A stretch of DNA of 64,000 nt from JBFLXB01 sp964570625 (GCA_964570625.1 CAZMYW010000019.1:1-64000); one strand, 5' to 3'; shown: positions 50,834 to 59,764, counted from the stretch's first letter. The notes: generated from the letters alone by a model not told the origin. Numbers and translations: made by a program.

Positions 50834-52045
50834 CTAGAAATTGTATTTCGCCGAGAATTGCAGGCGCGTATCGCTTGCGTCCGCGCCGTTCTTGTTCTCG
50901 CGCTGACCCCAGATCAGCTCGCCGCCGACCATGACGTTTTGAGCCGGGTAGTGCAACAGGTTGGCGGAGGCGTAGCTGCCCTTGGCCATGGCGGTCGCGG
51001 TCTGTCCGTCGGTGGTGTCCTGATCCACCGCGCTGTATCCGATCGAACTGCTCCATTGATCGCTCCAGTAATGATCGTAATAAAGGAGCCAGCCCAGCAG
51101 CGGCACGGCTTCGCCGTCGTTGAGCGCGGCGTTGGGCGCCACGTCCACACAGCAATCGTTGATGTAGCTGGCGATGCCCTCGCCATAGGCCACTTGGAAC
51201 AGCACTTTGCTCTTGCCCATGGTATTGAAACTGCCCGCGAGATTGCCGCCCCACCCGATCACGTTGTCCGAGGGTTCAGAGTCGACGGCTGTGGGTGTTT
51301 CCCAGCCGATCCAGCGCAGGATGCCAGAGGCCTGAATGTGTCCCCAACTCTGGTCCATGCGGTACTGAGCGGTCACGTCAGGGTACTTGGTATAGCCCTG
51401 GATGTTTGCGGCAATGGGGGGGGCCACGTTGGCGATATTCCCGGAGTCCACCGCCGACCCCGGCGCCTCCAGCGCCACGGCGAATTTCGAGCCGTCCCGA
51501 TTGACCGGCGTCCAGCGCGCCTGGATGTTGCGGTAGAAGATCATGCCCACCGGCCCCCAGTATTCGATGGTGTTCGGGAACACGTCAATGTCCATGAACA
51601 GGCTGTTGGTCTGGCCGGCAAGGAACGATCCGACCTCCCCGTACGCGTGCCGCAACCGCATCGTGGTCTGGCCGGCATCGGGGCCGACGCCGAACATATC
51701 GATCTCGACCTTGGTGTTGAGCTCGCCCATGGACGTGGGGACCGCGGCTTTGACGCCGAGCCGCGTCTGGCGGACGCTGAAAATCATCTCGCCGTCCTTC
51801 CCGCATCCCACGTCTCCCGGGCAGTTCACGGGGATCTTGGACGGACGCAACGCGGCGTTCCAACTCGGGTCCATGGTGTTGAAATCGTAGATCGCATCCA
51901 TTTGGGCGAACCCGTAGACTTGCACACGTGACTCTTCCGCCGCCTCCGCCGACGTGGGTGCAGCGGCCAGCGCCACCGCGAAGATTGCCGCCATCACCGC
52001 GACCAGCGCAGTTGCTCTCCCTTTGAACCCCGTGTTCATCAACAT
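50834..52045 (-). CDS. DcaP-like trimeric porin
   Basis: A 403-residue outer-membrane porin. After the signal peptide (ending TSAEAAEES) the mature protein opens with RVQVYGFAQMDAIYDFN, then SVRQTRLGVKA and FGVGPDAGQTTMRLRHAYGE, the pattern of DcaP-family channels that take up organic acids or phthalate-like compounds; it ends in YNF. The gene carries an eight-C run on its coding strand (51416-51423). ATG 52045 has a GGGAGAC site; the frame is open to 52243. Operator copy 3 lies upstream. Confidence 0.88.
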   Translation of the reverse strand: MLMNTGFKGRATALVAVMAAIFAVALAAAPTSAEAAEESRVQVYGFAQMDAIYDFNTMDPSWNAALRPSKIPVNCPGDVGCGKDGEMIFSVRQTRLGVKAAVPTSMGELNTKVEIDMFGVGPDAGQTTMRLRHAYGEVGSFLAGQTNSLFMDIDVFPNTIEYWGPVGMIFYRNIQARWTPVNRDGSKFAVALEAPGSAVDSGNIANVAPPIAANIQGYTKYPDVTAQYRMDQSWGHIQASGILRWIGWETPTAVDSEPSDNVIGWGGNLAGSFNTMGKSKVLFQVAYGEGIASYINDCCVDVAPNAALNDGEAVPLLGWLLYYDHYWSDQWSSSIGYSAVDQDTTDGQTATAMAKGSYASANLLHYPAQNVMVGGELIWGQRENKNGADASDTRLQFSAKYNF

Positions 52046-52155
52046 GATCGTCTCCCTATTCTCCTGACGGTTGATGGTGGTCGCACCACGAATCACCCTA
52101 CTCCAGACGAATAAAATCTTTCTACCATAAAGAAATATAGAAACGCGTTGTCTAC

Positions 52156-52171
52156 TGGTAAAAATACGAGG
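52156..52171 (-). promoter_or_regulatory. Operator copy 3 (degenerate) upstream of the porin gene
   Basis: CTGGTA-AAAA-TACGAG, with the same flanking CTA and G as copies 1 and 2, one arm mismatch, 111 bases before the porin start. An AT-rich stretch with TATATT (52139-52134) and TTTATG (52131-52126) follows on the minus strand and could supply the -10. Weaker than the other two copies. Confidence 0.5.
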
Positions 52172-52172
52172 A

Positions 52173-52811
52173 CTATCCCACCTGAAACCGCAACAACACC
52201 ATGAAGCTCCCCCACATGGTGAGCAGAATGCTGGCCAACGCATAGGGCACCGTGTACCCCAGGACCGGGGTCTGGCTCTCCGCGATTTTCTGAACCGCTG
52301 CGAGAGCCGGGGGGTGGGTTTGGGCGCCGGCCATGGCGCCGATCAGCAGCATCGGAGGCATCCGGAGGACGTAACGCCCGAACACGAAGGCGACGACCAG
52401 CGGAACCATCGTCACCACCACCCCGCCGAGCAGCAGCCACGGCCCGGCCGACAGGCCGATATCCAACCCGAGCAGTCGGGCCATGGCATACGCCACGCCG
52501 AGACCCGCGCCGCAGTGCACGATCGTGAACGCCAGCGCGCGCAAGCCGTCGCCCTTCAGGGAACGGAAGAACTGCGGGCCCACCGAATACCCGGTGCCGA
52601 ACAGGAACAGCATGAACAGGACGGTCTTGACCAGGCCCGGCACTTCGATGTCGAGTCGACCGATCAGCAACGCCGCGAGGAGGGATCCGGTCACAGCACC
52701 CAGGCTGAAGCTGCCGAACTTCCGGGAGCCGAGCCAGAACCCGAGGCCGATGGCCAGGAACAGCGCGAGTTCCGGATTGCCACGTAGCGACGAGACGAAC
52801 CACTCGATCAT
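52173..52811 (-). CDS. AspT/YidE-type transporter with internal deletion
   Basis: A 212-residue membrane protein with about seven helices. The N-terminal part (about 1-120) matches the first AspT/YidE/YbjL repeat, with LFGTGYSVGPQFFRSLKGDG. The rest (about 122-212), with GGVVVTMVPLVVAFVFGRYV and GAQTHPPALAAV, matches the second repeat. Family members have about 550 residues, two repeats and a central TrkA_C region, all missing here. An in-frame deletion between the repeats is the simplest reading; function is uncertain. Confidence 0.7.
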   Translation of the reverse strand: MIEWFVSSLRGNPELALFLAIGLGFWLGSRKFGSFSLGAVTGSLLAALLIGRLDIEVPGLVKTVLFMLFLFGTGYSVGPQFFRSLKGDGLRALAFTIVHCGAGLGVAYAMARLLGLDIGLSAGPWLLLGGVVVTMVPLVVAFVFGRYVLRMPPMLLIGAMAGAQTHPPALAAVQKIAESQTPVLGYTVPYALASILLTMWGSFMVLLRFQVG

Positions 52812-52864
52812 CTGTTTAGCCCTCAGCGTTCAATTAGTCACGACGCCTGATGTCACGCTCTGGA

Positions 52865-53488
52865 TCAGAACCGCATCACCAAACCGGCGGCCAGCTCTCC
52901 CTGAATAAAACCACTGCTCTGCACGCTGATCGCGCAGCCGCCCGAGCAGAAAACCGCACCACTGGAGCTGAGCGCCGTGAAGATCCCACGCGCATCGAGT
53001 CGAAGGCCCAAGTGGTCCGTGATGAAGAATTTGGCGCCACCGCCGATGGCCAGCGAGAAACGAGTCTCGGTGCTCAGGCCGTCGCCTTGCGGGTTCATCC
53101 GGGTGATACCCAAGGTTCCAGACACAAACGGTCGGACGCGCTCGTTCTGGATGTCGATGAGATACAGGCCGCCCACGTGGTAGTACTCGACGGTGAGGTC
53201 GAAGAGCGGGTTGCCGGTGAATGTCCCATCCGCTGACAGTGTGGTGCTCTGGCGGCTCAGGTAGATCTCGATTTGTTTGTCGGGTTCGAGGTCCACGTCG
53301 ACCACCAGTCCATAGCTGCCGGACTCGTCGAGCGAGATCTGATTCCCGGTATTCGTGTCTTCAAACGAGCCGCCAAAGCGAAGCCCGGCAAACGGCGTGA
53401 CTTCGACACCGGCGACCGCCGGTGTCGCGGCGGAAAACACGCCCAGAACGCTCCCGAACAGGAAGATCCATCCGCATCGCCACGACAT
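52865..53488 (-). CDS. Outer-membrane beta-barrel (OmpA/OmpX-type)
   Basis: A 207-residue protein with a signal peptide (about 1-26, ending TPAVAGVEV) and about eight strands: VTPFAGLRFGGSFEDTN, GLVVDVDLEPDKQIEIYLSRQ, EYYHVGGLYLID and so on; C-terminal GLVMRF. Two cysteines in VFCSGGCAI may form a disulfide in a loop. The ATG at 53488 starts the signal peptide; the open frame to 53644 overlaps the patatin gene. Confidence 0.78.
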   Translation of the reverse strand: MSWRCGWIFLFGSVLGVFSAATPAVAGVEVTPFAGLRFGGSFEDTNTGNQISLDESGSYGLVVDVDLEPDKQIEIYLSRQSTTLSADGTFTGNPLFDLTVEYYHVGGLYLIDIQNERVRPFVSGTLGITRMNPQGDGLSTETRFSLAIGGGAKFFITDHLGLRLDARGIFTALSSSGAVFCSGGCAISVQSSGFIQGELAAGLVMRF

Positions 53489-53597
53489 TCGACGCTCCGA
53501 GTGTGTGATGCCGGTTACGGCGTTCATTGCGCCAAGTAAGAGCGCGATCCAGAACCGCCAGCCCTGTCGAAGTCGGCTCACCTCACTACCTGGCCAT

Positions 53598-55022
53598 TCA
53601 CCGAGCTTCCAGAAACGCCCGGATCTTCGGTTCATTCTGGGCAACCACCTTCGCGGCCGCGGTCACGATCAGGTCTCGATCACAGGTTGATTTCAACCAG
53701 AGCCGCGTGACAATCCCGGACAGGTGCTCGCCGACCTCCTTTGGTGATTTCCATTTGACATCCTCGTCGCGGCAGGACTCCGGTAGATCGCTCAAATCTT
53801 CCTTCCACACCGCATCGGTGTGCCGGAGGTGGACAAACGTCAGGGTGCGTTCATCCGGCAAGAGCCCCTCGCGCTGTCCGACGCGGAAGAAAAAGGTTCG
53901 ATACGCATTGGACCGCTCTTCCATGATGCTCGGAATCCGCGAGTAGTCGTAGGTGAAGAGGCTGAACCCTTCGGAGCGGAAACTCAGAGACTTGCCGCCG
54001 ACGTCGAACGGAAACGAGCTGTCCAGCGAGATGATGAGGACACGCCGCGCCTTCCCTGCTTGCAGGTTCTTCAGGGCCACCATCAACAAGGATTCGGCGC
54101 CCGAGTTGTCTGACAGCCCGCCGTCGCCGGCGTGCCAGTACGGGTCTTCGTCACCCACGCGAAACGTGATCGGACCGATCACGGGCGGGAAGGACATGGA
54201 CGCCGCCACGGCGCTGGCGACTTTCATCGAACAGACATCGAGATGAAGGTCTCTGGGGGTCCGGGACTGCAGGGTTTCCCATCGGGCGTGGAGCAGGCGT
54301 TGAACCTCCTCGTTCAGTTCCACTTTTCCGGGAGAGCGCTCCAACTCGCCGACAAAGTCATATCGGAGTTCATCGGGATCAAGTGTGGTCACCACGAAGC
54401 GGCGTGCGTCGTTATAGAGCGTGGTGTTGACGAGCAGATAGGGACTGTCGCCTTGCGCTTCCCGGCGCGCCAGCGCAGAGAAATTCGCGTCGCTGAGATA
54501 CTCTTCATTGAGGACTTCGGCGAGGGAACGCGCGGTCCAGGAGGGATTGAACCAGCGAAGGCGAAAAATTTGCCGCCATAACAGCGGGCCTTCGTAGTCC
54601 TTCGCCATCGCATCTTTGAAGCCCGCGAAAAACCGCTGGTACTCCTCGCTGATCTCACCGTCCTCGGTGAGGACCCGGGTCGCGTGCGAGGGCTTCTTGA
54701 GGACGTAGTACGCGGAAGCCATGCTCCCACCGGACACACTGGAGATATAGGAGACCTGCTCGAGCACGGACCGGTGGTCCGGCCCGGCCTGAAGCCGGCC
54801 CAGCGCCTCCAGCCCGCCCGCCGCGAACAGCGCCGCCCTGCTGCCTCCGCCGGACACGGACAGGCCGACAAGCACGTCCTGGTCGGGCGCGTGCGTCGGC
54901 CTCACACAGCCCGGTTGTTGCGTAGTGGGTGCCACGCGATAGACCGGAGACGTCACGCATCCTGACGTCAGGATCGCCACGAAGACGATCAGTGCCCGGA
55001 GCGGCCAAGATATCCTAGACAT
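53598..55022 (-). CDS. Patatin-like phospholipase lipoprotein
   Basis: A 474-residue lipoprotein (lipobox LTSGC) with a patatin domain: oxyanion loop VSGGGSRAALFAAGG (near residue 55), nucleophile elbow SSVSGGSMAS (Ser near 91), and the catalytic Asp in DGGLSDNSG (near 290). Such enzymes hydrolyse acyl chains from phospholipids; lipid anchoring points to an outer-membrane or periplasmic site. The C-terminal third is helical with several tryptophans. ATG 55022 starts the signal peptide. Confidence 0.9.
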   Translation of the reverse strand: MSRISWPLRALIVFVAILTSGCVTSPVYRVAPTTQQPGCVRPTHAPDQDVLVGLSVSGGGSRAALFAAGGLEALGRLQAGPDHRSVLEQVSYISSVSGGSMASAYYVLKKPSHATRVLTEDGEISEEYQRFFAGFKDAMAKDYEGPLLWRQIFRLRWFNPSWTARSLAEVLNEEYLSDANFSALARREAQGDSPYLLVNTTLYNDARRFVVTTLDPDELRYDFVGELERSPGKVELNEEVQRLLHARWETLQSRTPRDLHLDVCSMKVASAVAASMSFPPVIGPITFRVGDEDPYWHAGDGGLSDNSGAESLLMVALKNLQAGKARRVLIISLDSSFPFDVGGKSLSFRSEGFSLFTYDYSRIPSIMEERSNAYRTFFFRVGQREGLLPDERTLTFVHLRHTDAVWKEDLSDLPESCRDEDVKWKSPKEVGEHLSGIVTRLWLKSTCDRDLIVTAAAKVVAQNEPKIRAFLEAR

Positions 55023-55453
55023 CAATTTGCTCTCCCTGTTGATCCTGGTGATAGTTGGACGCCATAACACCAACGCGTTCACGCTCATAGCTCTCCGAAC
55101 CCGAGGTTGCGTGCTGTTTCTCAAAACGGGCTCTCGATCGGCATTTCAGGCGCCGGGACGTGGTGCCGGACCGCTCCTTGAATTCGACGCGGAAGGCATT
55201 CCCCCGTGCGGTCTGATCGAAATCCTCCGCGAACAGGTCCCCGGCCTCCGGGCTCGCGAAGAGAACTCCGATTGGGGATCGCATTATGCCGACTTTCGAT
55301 ATGTCTTTCAATCACGGTCGACGCCACGCCCGTGATCACGCATCAAGCGACCAGCGTCAGGCCGAGGATTGACACCAGGTCAGCACTGGTGGAGAATGGC
55401 CGCAAATCAACGTCCGCCCGACCACAGTACGGCGACGTAACCCGGAGGAGATT
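55023..55453. other. Intergenic region with divergent promoters
   Basis: This 431-base gap has no convincing gene. It holds a minus-strand promoter for the patatin gene (TTGAAA at 55311-55306, 17 bases, CATAAT at 55288-55283) and a plus-strand promoter at 55369-55397 for the lipoprotein gene. About 250 bases lie between the patatin promoter and its ATG, so a long leader is implied. A 98-codon frame there begins upstream of the predicted transcription start and is rejected. Confidence 0.5.
55369..55397 (+). promoter_or_regulatory. Promoter of the lipoprotein-barrel pair at 55.5 kb
   Basis: TTGACA (55369-55374), 17 bases, GAGAAT (55392-55397). A 5-base dyad, ACCAG (55374-55378) and CTGGT (55386-55390), lies inside the spacer and may be an operator. 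Predicted start near 55404, 50 bases before the GTG at 55454. Confidence 0.55.
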
Positions 55454-56059
55454 GTGAACAAAACCGCTCTCGCAACCATCGCTCCACTGATTGTTCTATC
55501 AGTCCTCATGGGATGCGCCGCTACGAAGGTGACGTCGACATGGAAGGATGAGGCGTACAAGAAGAAACCGCAGAAGGTGCTGACCGTCGCCATCCTGAAG
55601 AGCAATACCAACCGACTCGTGTTGGAAGACGAGTTCACCGTCCAACTCAAGCAGAAGGGCCTTGACGCCACGGCCGGTCATACCGTGCTCTCGGAAAAGG
55701 AACCCGCCACCAAAGAGACGCTGGCGGCAACCCTCCGCGAGACAGGGTTCGACGCGCTCCTGGTCGTTCGGCTCGTGGACCAGCGAAGCCAACAGACCTA
55801 TGTTCCCGGCGCCGTGTACCCGGCTGGAGCGACGTGGCCCGGCGCCTACGGAGCCGGGTACAACACGATGTACGCGCCCGGCTATGTCGTGGAGGACAAG
55901 TTCGCAATTGCCGAGGCGAACCTTTACGACGTCGAAACCGAGAAGCTCATCTGGACCGCGGCGACCGAAACCTGGATCAACGCGGCGGAGCGCAAGCTCC
56001 TTCAGGAGTACGTCGGCCTGATGATGCATGAAATGCAAGAAGCCGGTATCGTCCGGTAA
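55454..56059 (+). CDS. DUF4136-like lipoprotein
   Basis: A 201-residue lipoprotein starting at GTG 55454 with a GGAGGA site and lipobox LMGC. The mature part alternates strands and helices (VLTVAILKSNTNRLVLEDEF, ATLRETGFDALLVVRLVDQ), resembling the fold of periplasmic DUF4136/LpoB-like proteins. A Pro/Tyr/Gly-rich loop (about 113-140) is present. It lies 53 bases before a barrel gene on the same strand. Confidence 0.75.
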   Translation: MNKTALATIAPLIVLSVLMGCAATKVTSTWKDEAYKKKPQKVLTVAILKSNTNRLVLEDEFTVQLKQKGLDATAGHTVLSEKEPATKETLAATLRETGFDALLVVRLVDQRSQQTYVPGAVYPAGATWPGAYGAGYNTMYAPGYVVEDKFAIAEANLYDVETEKLIWTAATETWINAAERKLLQEYVGLMMHEMQEAGIVR

Positions 56060-56112
56060 CAGCCCACATCGCGCGCAATGTAGACCCTGACTCAGTGACA
56101 ACGGAGGATCGC

Positions 56113-56667
56113 GTGAAGAAGAAGCCGGTGCTCGATACGAGAACGATCGTCATCCCCGCCGGCCTGCTGTGCGCCGCGCTCGTAATGGCCTTTGTGGTGG
56201 AGCCCTTCGCCCGGGCGGACGCGGCCGAGGTGGGCGCGAGTTTCAGCCAAGGACGCTCGCGTTTCTCGGTTGTGGGTGGCAACGGGTACGCGTTTAACGA
56301 AAGCTACTTCGTGCTGGGCGTGGGCGCGGGCTACTTCGTGGCCGACGGGCTCAGCGCGGGCTTGGACGTCGAGTGGTGGACCGGCGGCGACCCCGGAATC
56401 GTGAAGGTGTCACCCTCGCTGCTGTACGTGTTCTATCAGGTGCCGCGGGTGGCTCCGTACGTCGGCGCGTTCTATCGCCGCAGTTACCTGCAGGACCTCG
56501 AGGACCTCAACTCCGCCGGCGGCCGAGCCGGCGTGTACATTTCCGCCGGACGGAACACCCACGTTGGATTGGGGATGGTGTACGAGTCCTACTTTGATTG
56601 CGACGAGTCGACATATGTCTCCTGCTCGGACACCTATCCCGAGGTGAGCTTCACCGTCGCGTTCTAA
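56113..56667 (+). CDS. Small outer-membrane beta-barrel protein
   Basis: A 184-residue protein with a long signal peptide (about 10-40, ending ARADAAEVG) and eight strand-like segments, including GNGYAFNESYFVLGVGAGYF and VAPYVGAFYRRSYLQDL, ending SFTVAF. Two cysteines near the C-terminus (FDCDES, SCSDTY) may pair. GTG 56113 is preferred over GTG 56095 because ACGGAGG lies eight bases before it. Likely cotranscribed with the lipoprotein. Confidence 0.75.
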   Translation: MKKKPVLDTRTIVIPAGLLCAALVMAFVVEPFARADAAEVGASFSQGRSRFSVVGGNGYAFNESYFVLGVGAGYFVADGLSAGLDVEWWTGGDPGIVKVSPSLLYVFYQVPRVAPYVGAFYRRSYLQDLEDLNSAGGRAGVYISAGRNTHVGLGMVYESYFDCDESTYVSCSDTYPEVSFTVAF

Positions 56668-56704
56668 CCCCGCGGTCCGCAGGTCGGCTCGTCATCGGGT
56701 GGCC

Positions 56705-58894
56705 CTACCGCCGTCGCCCTCCTCCCCCTCCACCTCCACGCGGCGCCGAATGCATTCGCTCTTGCGAGGCGCCTGATTGCCGCGCTTGATACGAGCGATT
56801 CAGGTCCGCCCGGTCCGCCGACGGTTGCGACGCCGAGGGCGGAGCGCTCGCGGGGCGATTGTCGCGCGCCGGCGCTTGGGATTCGCGAGCCTGAGGCGTC
56901 GCCCGGTCGCCCACGGCCGACTCGGGTTTCCAGGCGCCCTGGTCGCGCGTTTCCCATTGATCGCCCGTGCGCCGCGCCACGTTCCCGTTGCGGTCCGCGT
57001 ATACGTTATTGTCTCGTCCGGGCGCGGCGCCAGCCTGCGTGAGGTCGCGGGATCCGGCCGCGCGGTCGGCCGTGCGCGCGCGGTTCTCCGGCCGGTTATA
57101 CAGATTGGTCTGGCTGGGACGGCTGCGGTCGCCCCCGGCCGAGGCATCCATCCTGTTGCCAACGTTCGCCCGATTGCCGGCATTGACCGTGTTGCCGATA
57201 TTGATGTCGCCGGTGTGAACCACCATCGGCGGACGATACCCGCCACCGTACCATCCGCCGCAACAGCCGTGGGGGGGATGGGGCCCGTAGCCCCCGCCCC
57301 AACTCACGCCGACGCTCAAGAAGCCGTTGCTCCAGCTCACGCCGTAGTTCCAGCCGGTCCACGGGTTATACCCGACGTGGAAACCCCACGTGGGCGGCCG
57401 CGGGTAGTAATAATAGGAGGGGCCCCAGTACGGCGGGTAGTACCAGCCGGTGCCATACACCGGCACGCCGTAGTACGGATACGACCAAAGATAACCAGTG
57501 GTATAACCCACGTACACGACCTCGGGCGTGGAGTCGTAGATAGTAACGTAGGTGGTGTTGTAGACCGGGGAGCTCGGCGGAATCTTGTCGATCTCCTCCT
57601 TCGGAATCTTGTCCGCGATGGTCCACGGGCCGGTGGCCGACGCGGCCGTGAACCACACCCCGTTGTCCACCGCGTAGTAGCGCGTGTTGATCTCGAGCAC
57701 CTGCGCGCCGGTGTTGACGGCGTAAGCCACGTTCGTACCCGCGATCTTCTCGAACTTGGGCGCGCCGTCGTACTGGACCTCCAGTTTGGCTTCGCTGCGT
57801 TTGATCGCGGCGGTCTGCGGAATCGCGGCGGCCAGCACGGCTTCCTCGGCTTCCGGCGTTCCCGCGACCGAGGTGCGTACACCCCCGATCGCCGAGTCCG
57901 GGGGGATGTCCTGGAAGCTGGCCGGAAGTTGATCAGGCCGCACGAACGACCAGGGGCCCTTCTGCGCCTTGGCCCGATACCAGCGGCCTGAGAGCAGCAC
58001 GTACAGTTGCTGGTCCGAGATCGCGCGCAGCCACGGCGTTTCGGTGTTCTCGACGTAAAGGAGCTTATCGCCCGACAGCGGTTTCCAATTCGGCTTGCCG
58101 TCGGTCGCGATCAGCTCGGTCGGCTTGGTCGCGACGATGATTTTCGGCGGCACGTTGGGTACCGGGATGTCCTGATCGGGCGGCGGCAGCATCTTGACCA
58201 GATCGTCGGGCGGCGGCGCTGGGGTAAATGGTCCCAGCGGATCGTCGGCGCTGTACCAGAGGGTTCCGCTGCTCAGGTAGACGCGCTTCGTGTTCTTGTC
58301 GCGGGCCACCGCGAACGGCGTATTTAGCGCCCGCTCGTACGAGCTGTTCTCGACGGCTTTGAAACGCGGCGCGCCGTCGTAGAGCAACAGCACCGCGAGT
58401 TCTTCTTTGAAGACAATGGCGGGCGGATCGTTTTTCAATGCGGCGAGACTTCGCTGTTCACGCTCCGCGGTCGCCAGACTTGCGGAAAGCCGCTCGAGCG
58501 ACACCTCGAATCCCGCCTTGGGCACGGCGTTGTTCACGACGTCGGTGAACCGCGCTTCACCCTCGTCCGACGAGTCCGGCCATCGCACCTTCGTCACCTG
58601 CAGATCGCGAACCATCACCGTCCCCTCGTCCTGATCCGTATCGATCTTCGCAGAGAACCAGAACGCCCCGAAGACCGGCTCCGGCGTGTTCGTGAGTTCG
58701 AGCGCCATCGCGGCCCGTCCGGTCAACACGTTGCCGCTGAGCTTTTCCGGCTGGAGTTGGTAGACGAGGATTTTCCCCTCGGGAATATCGATCTGCTGCG
58801 GCCAGTCGATGGCGAGGGCTCGAAACGGAACCAAAAACAGGATGAGCACCGCGGCACAGCTCAGGGCGACCAGCGCGCTACGACCTTGCCTCAT
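56705..58894 (-). CDS. Large secreted repeat-rich protein (carbohydrate-binding V/XII-annotated family)
   Basis: A 729-residue exported protein of unknown function. After the signal peptide, the N-terminal half has repeated short modules with LSSGTLWYSADDPLGPFTPA, LLSGRWYRAKAQKGPWSFV and YYAVDNGVWFTAASATGPWT, each about 110 residues apart. A Tyr/Gly/Pro-rich middle (about 470-560) and a low-complexity Arg/Asn/Ala/Pro tail ending in GGGGGGRRR follow. The family is often labelled carbohydrate-binding V/XII; that label is from memory. Surface exposure is likely. It lies just downstream of an HAD gene tail. Confidence 0.8.
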   Translation of the reverse strand: MRQGRSALVALSCAAVLILFLVPFRALAIDWPQQIDIPEGKILVYQLQPEKLSGNVLTGRAAMALELTNTPEPVFGAFWFSAKIDTDQDEGTVMVRDLQVTKVRWPDSSDEGEARFTDVVNNAVPKAGFEVSLERLSASLATAEREQRSLAALKNDPPAIVFKEELAVLLLYDGAPRFKAVENSSYERALNTPFAVARDKNTKRVYLSSGTLWYSADDPLGPFTPAPPPDDLVKMLPPPDQDIPVPNVPPKIIVATKPTELIATDGKPNWKPLSGDKLLYVENTETPWLRAISDQQLYVLLSGRWYRAKAQKGPWSFVRPDQLPASFQDIPPDSAIGGVRTSVAGTPEAEEAVLAAAIPQTAAIKRSEAKLEVQYDGAPKFEKIAGTNVAYAVNTGAQVLEINTRYYAVDNGVWFTAASATGPWTIADKIPKEEIDKIPPSSPVYNTTYVTIYDSTPEVVYVGYTTGYLWSYPYYGVPVYGTGWYYPPYWGPSYYYYPRPPTWGFHVGYNPWTGWNYGVSWSNGFLSVGVSWGGGYGPHPPHGCCGGWYGGGYRPPMVVHTGDINIGNTVNAGNRANVGNRMDASAGGDRSRPSQTNLYNRPENRARTADRAAGSRDLTQAGAAPGRDNNVYADRNGNVARRTGDQWETRDQGAWKPESAVGDRATPQARESQAPARDNRPASAPPSASQPSADRADLNRSYQARQSGASQERMHSAPRGGGGGGGRRR

Positions 58895-58897
58895 CCC

Positions 58898-58955
58898 TCA
58901 CTCCTCCGACGGAAAGACCTTCTTCCAGTCCCTCTTGATGTCCACGACCGTCCGG
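58898..58955 (-). pseudogene. HAD phosphatase gene tail, stub 1
   Basis: The frame reads RTVVDIKRDWKKVFPSEE and stop. It matches the C-termini of the HAD gene at 61.8 kb (WTVVNMKADWKRVFAF) and of the fragment at 60.2 kb (WTVVDMKKDWNTIFPK). Only the last 18 codons remain, three bases before the start of the large secreted protein gene. The upstream part has been replaced by the aquaporin gene region. Confidence 0.6.
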
Positions 58956-58977
58956 CACCATGACCTGCCGCGGTGCG

Positions 58978-59676
58978 TCACGACCGATCAGAGCCCAGCC
59001 ATTTGTAAAACCAGCCCGCGCCCAGGGCTCCGAGCATCGGCGCGACCCAGAACAGCCAGAGCTGGCTGATCGCCCATCCGCCGACGAACACGGCCGGGCC
59101 GGTGCTGCGCGCGGGATTCACGGATGTCTGAGTGACTGGAATGCTGATCAAATGGATCAGGGTCAGCCCCAAGCCAATCGCAATGGGCGCAAACCCTTTA
59201 GGCGACTTGGGGTCGGTCGCACCGAGAATGATGACGAGGAACATGAAGGTGAACACCACTTCCGCCATAAAACCGGCTTGCAGGCTGTACCCGCCCAGAG
59301 AATGCTCCGCATATCCGTTCGCGGCAAAGCCTCGGCTGGGGTCAAAACCCGATGCGCCGCTGGCAATGAGATATAAGACGCCCGCGCCCAACACGCCTCC
59401 CACGACTTGCGCCGCGATGTAGGGAGGCAACTCAGCCGCCGGGAAGCGGCCCCCCGCCCAGAGTCCGACTGACACCGCGGGATTCAGATGACAGCCCGAG
59501 ATGTGGCCGATGGCGTATGCCATGGTCAGCACGGTCAACCCGAACGCCAACGACACCCCCAGCAGCCCGATCCCGATGTCCGGGAATGCCCCGGCCAGCA
59601 CCGCGCTCCCGCATCCGCCCAACACGAGCCAGAACGTGCCCACCGACTCTGCGACCGACCGTTTCACTAACGACAT
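58978..59676 (-). CDS. aqpZ: Aquaporin Z-like channel
   Basis: A 232-residue MIP-family channel with six helices and two half-helices. The NPA boxes are HLNPAVS (near residue 64) and SVNPARS (near 185), with the arginine of the selectivity filter after the second. The length, the lack of the glycerol-facilitator aspartate pattern and the closely matched AqpZ segments support water transport. ATG 59676 has a GGGAGG site. It fits the osmotic theme of the block. Confidence 0.94.
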   Translation of the reverse strand: MSLVKRSVAESVGTFWLVLGGCGSAVLAGAFPDIGIGLLGVSLAFGLTVLTMAYAIGHISGCHLNPAVSVGLWAGGRFPAAELPPYIAAQVVGGVLGAGVLYLIASGASGFDPSRGFAANGYAEHSLGGYSLQAGFMAEVVFTFMFLVIILGATDPKSPKGFAPIAIGLGLTLIHLISIPVTQTSVNPARSTGPAVFVGGWAISQLWLFWVAPMLGALGAGWFYKWLGSDRS

Positions 59677-59764
59677 TGGCTCCCTCCCTCGCGATGAAAA
59701 GCTCCACACCACCCCATGTCATACAACGACCAACCCCGCGTCTATCTCCATTGGTAACTGGTGC

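Noticed and set aside
55015..55311. 98-codon frame upstream of the patatin gene
   Set aside because: Its start lies upstream of the predicted transcription start of the patatin promoter, and no family pattern is seen.
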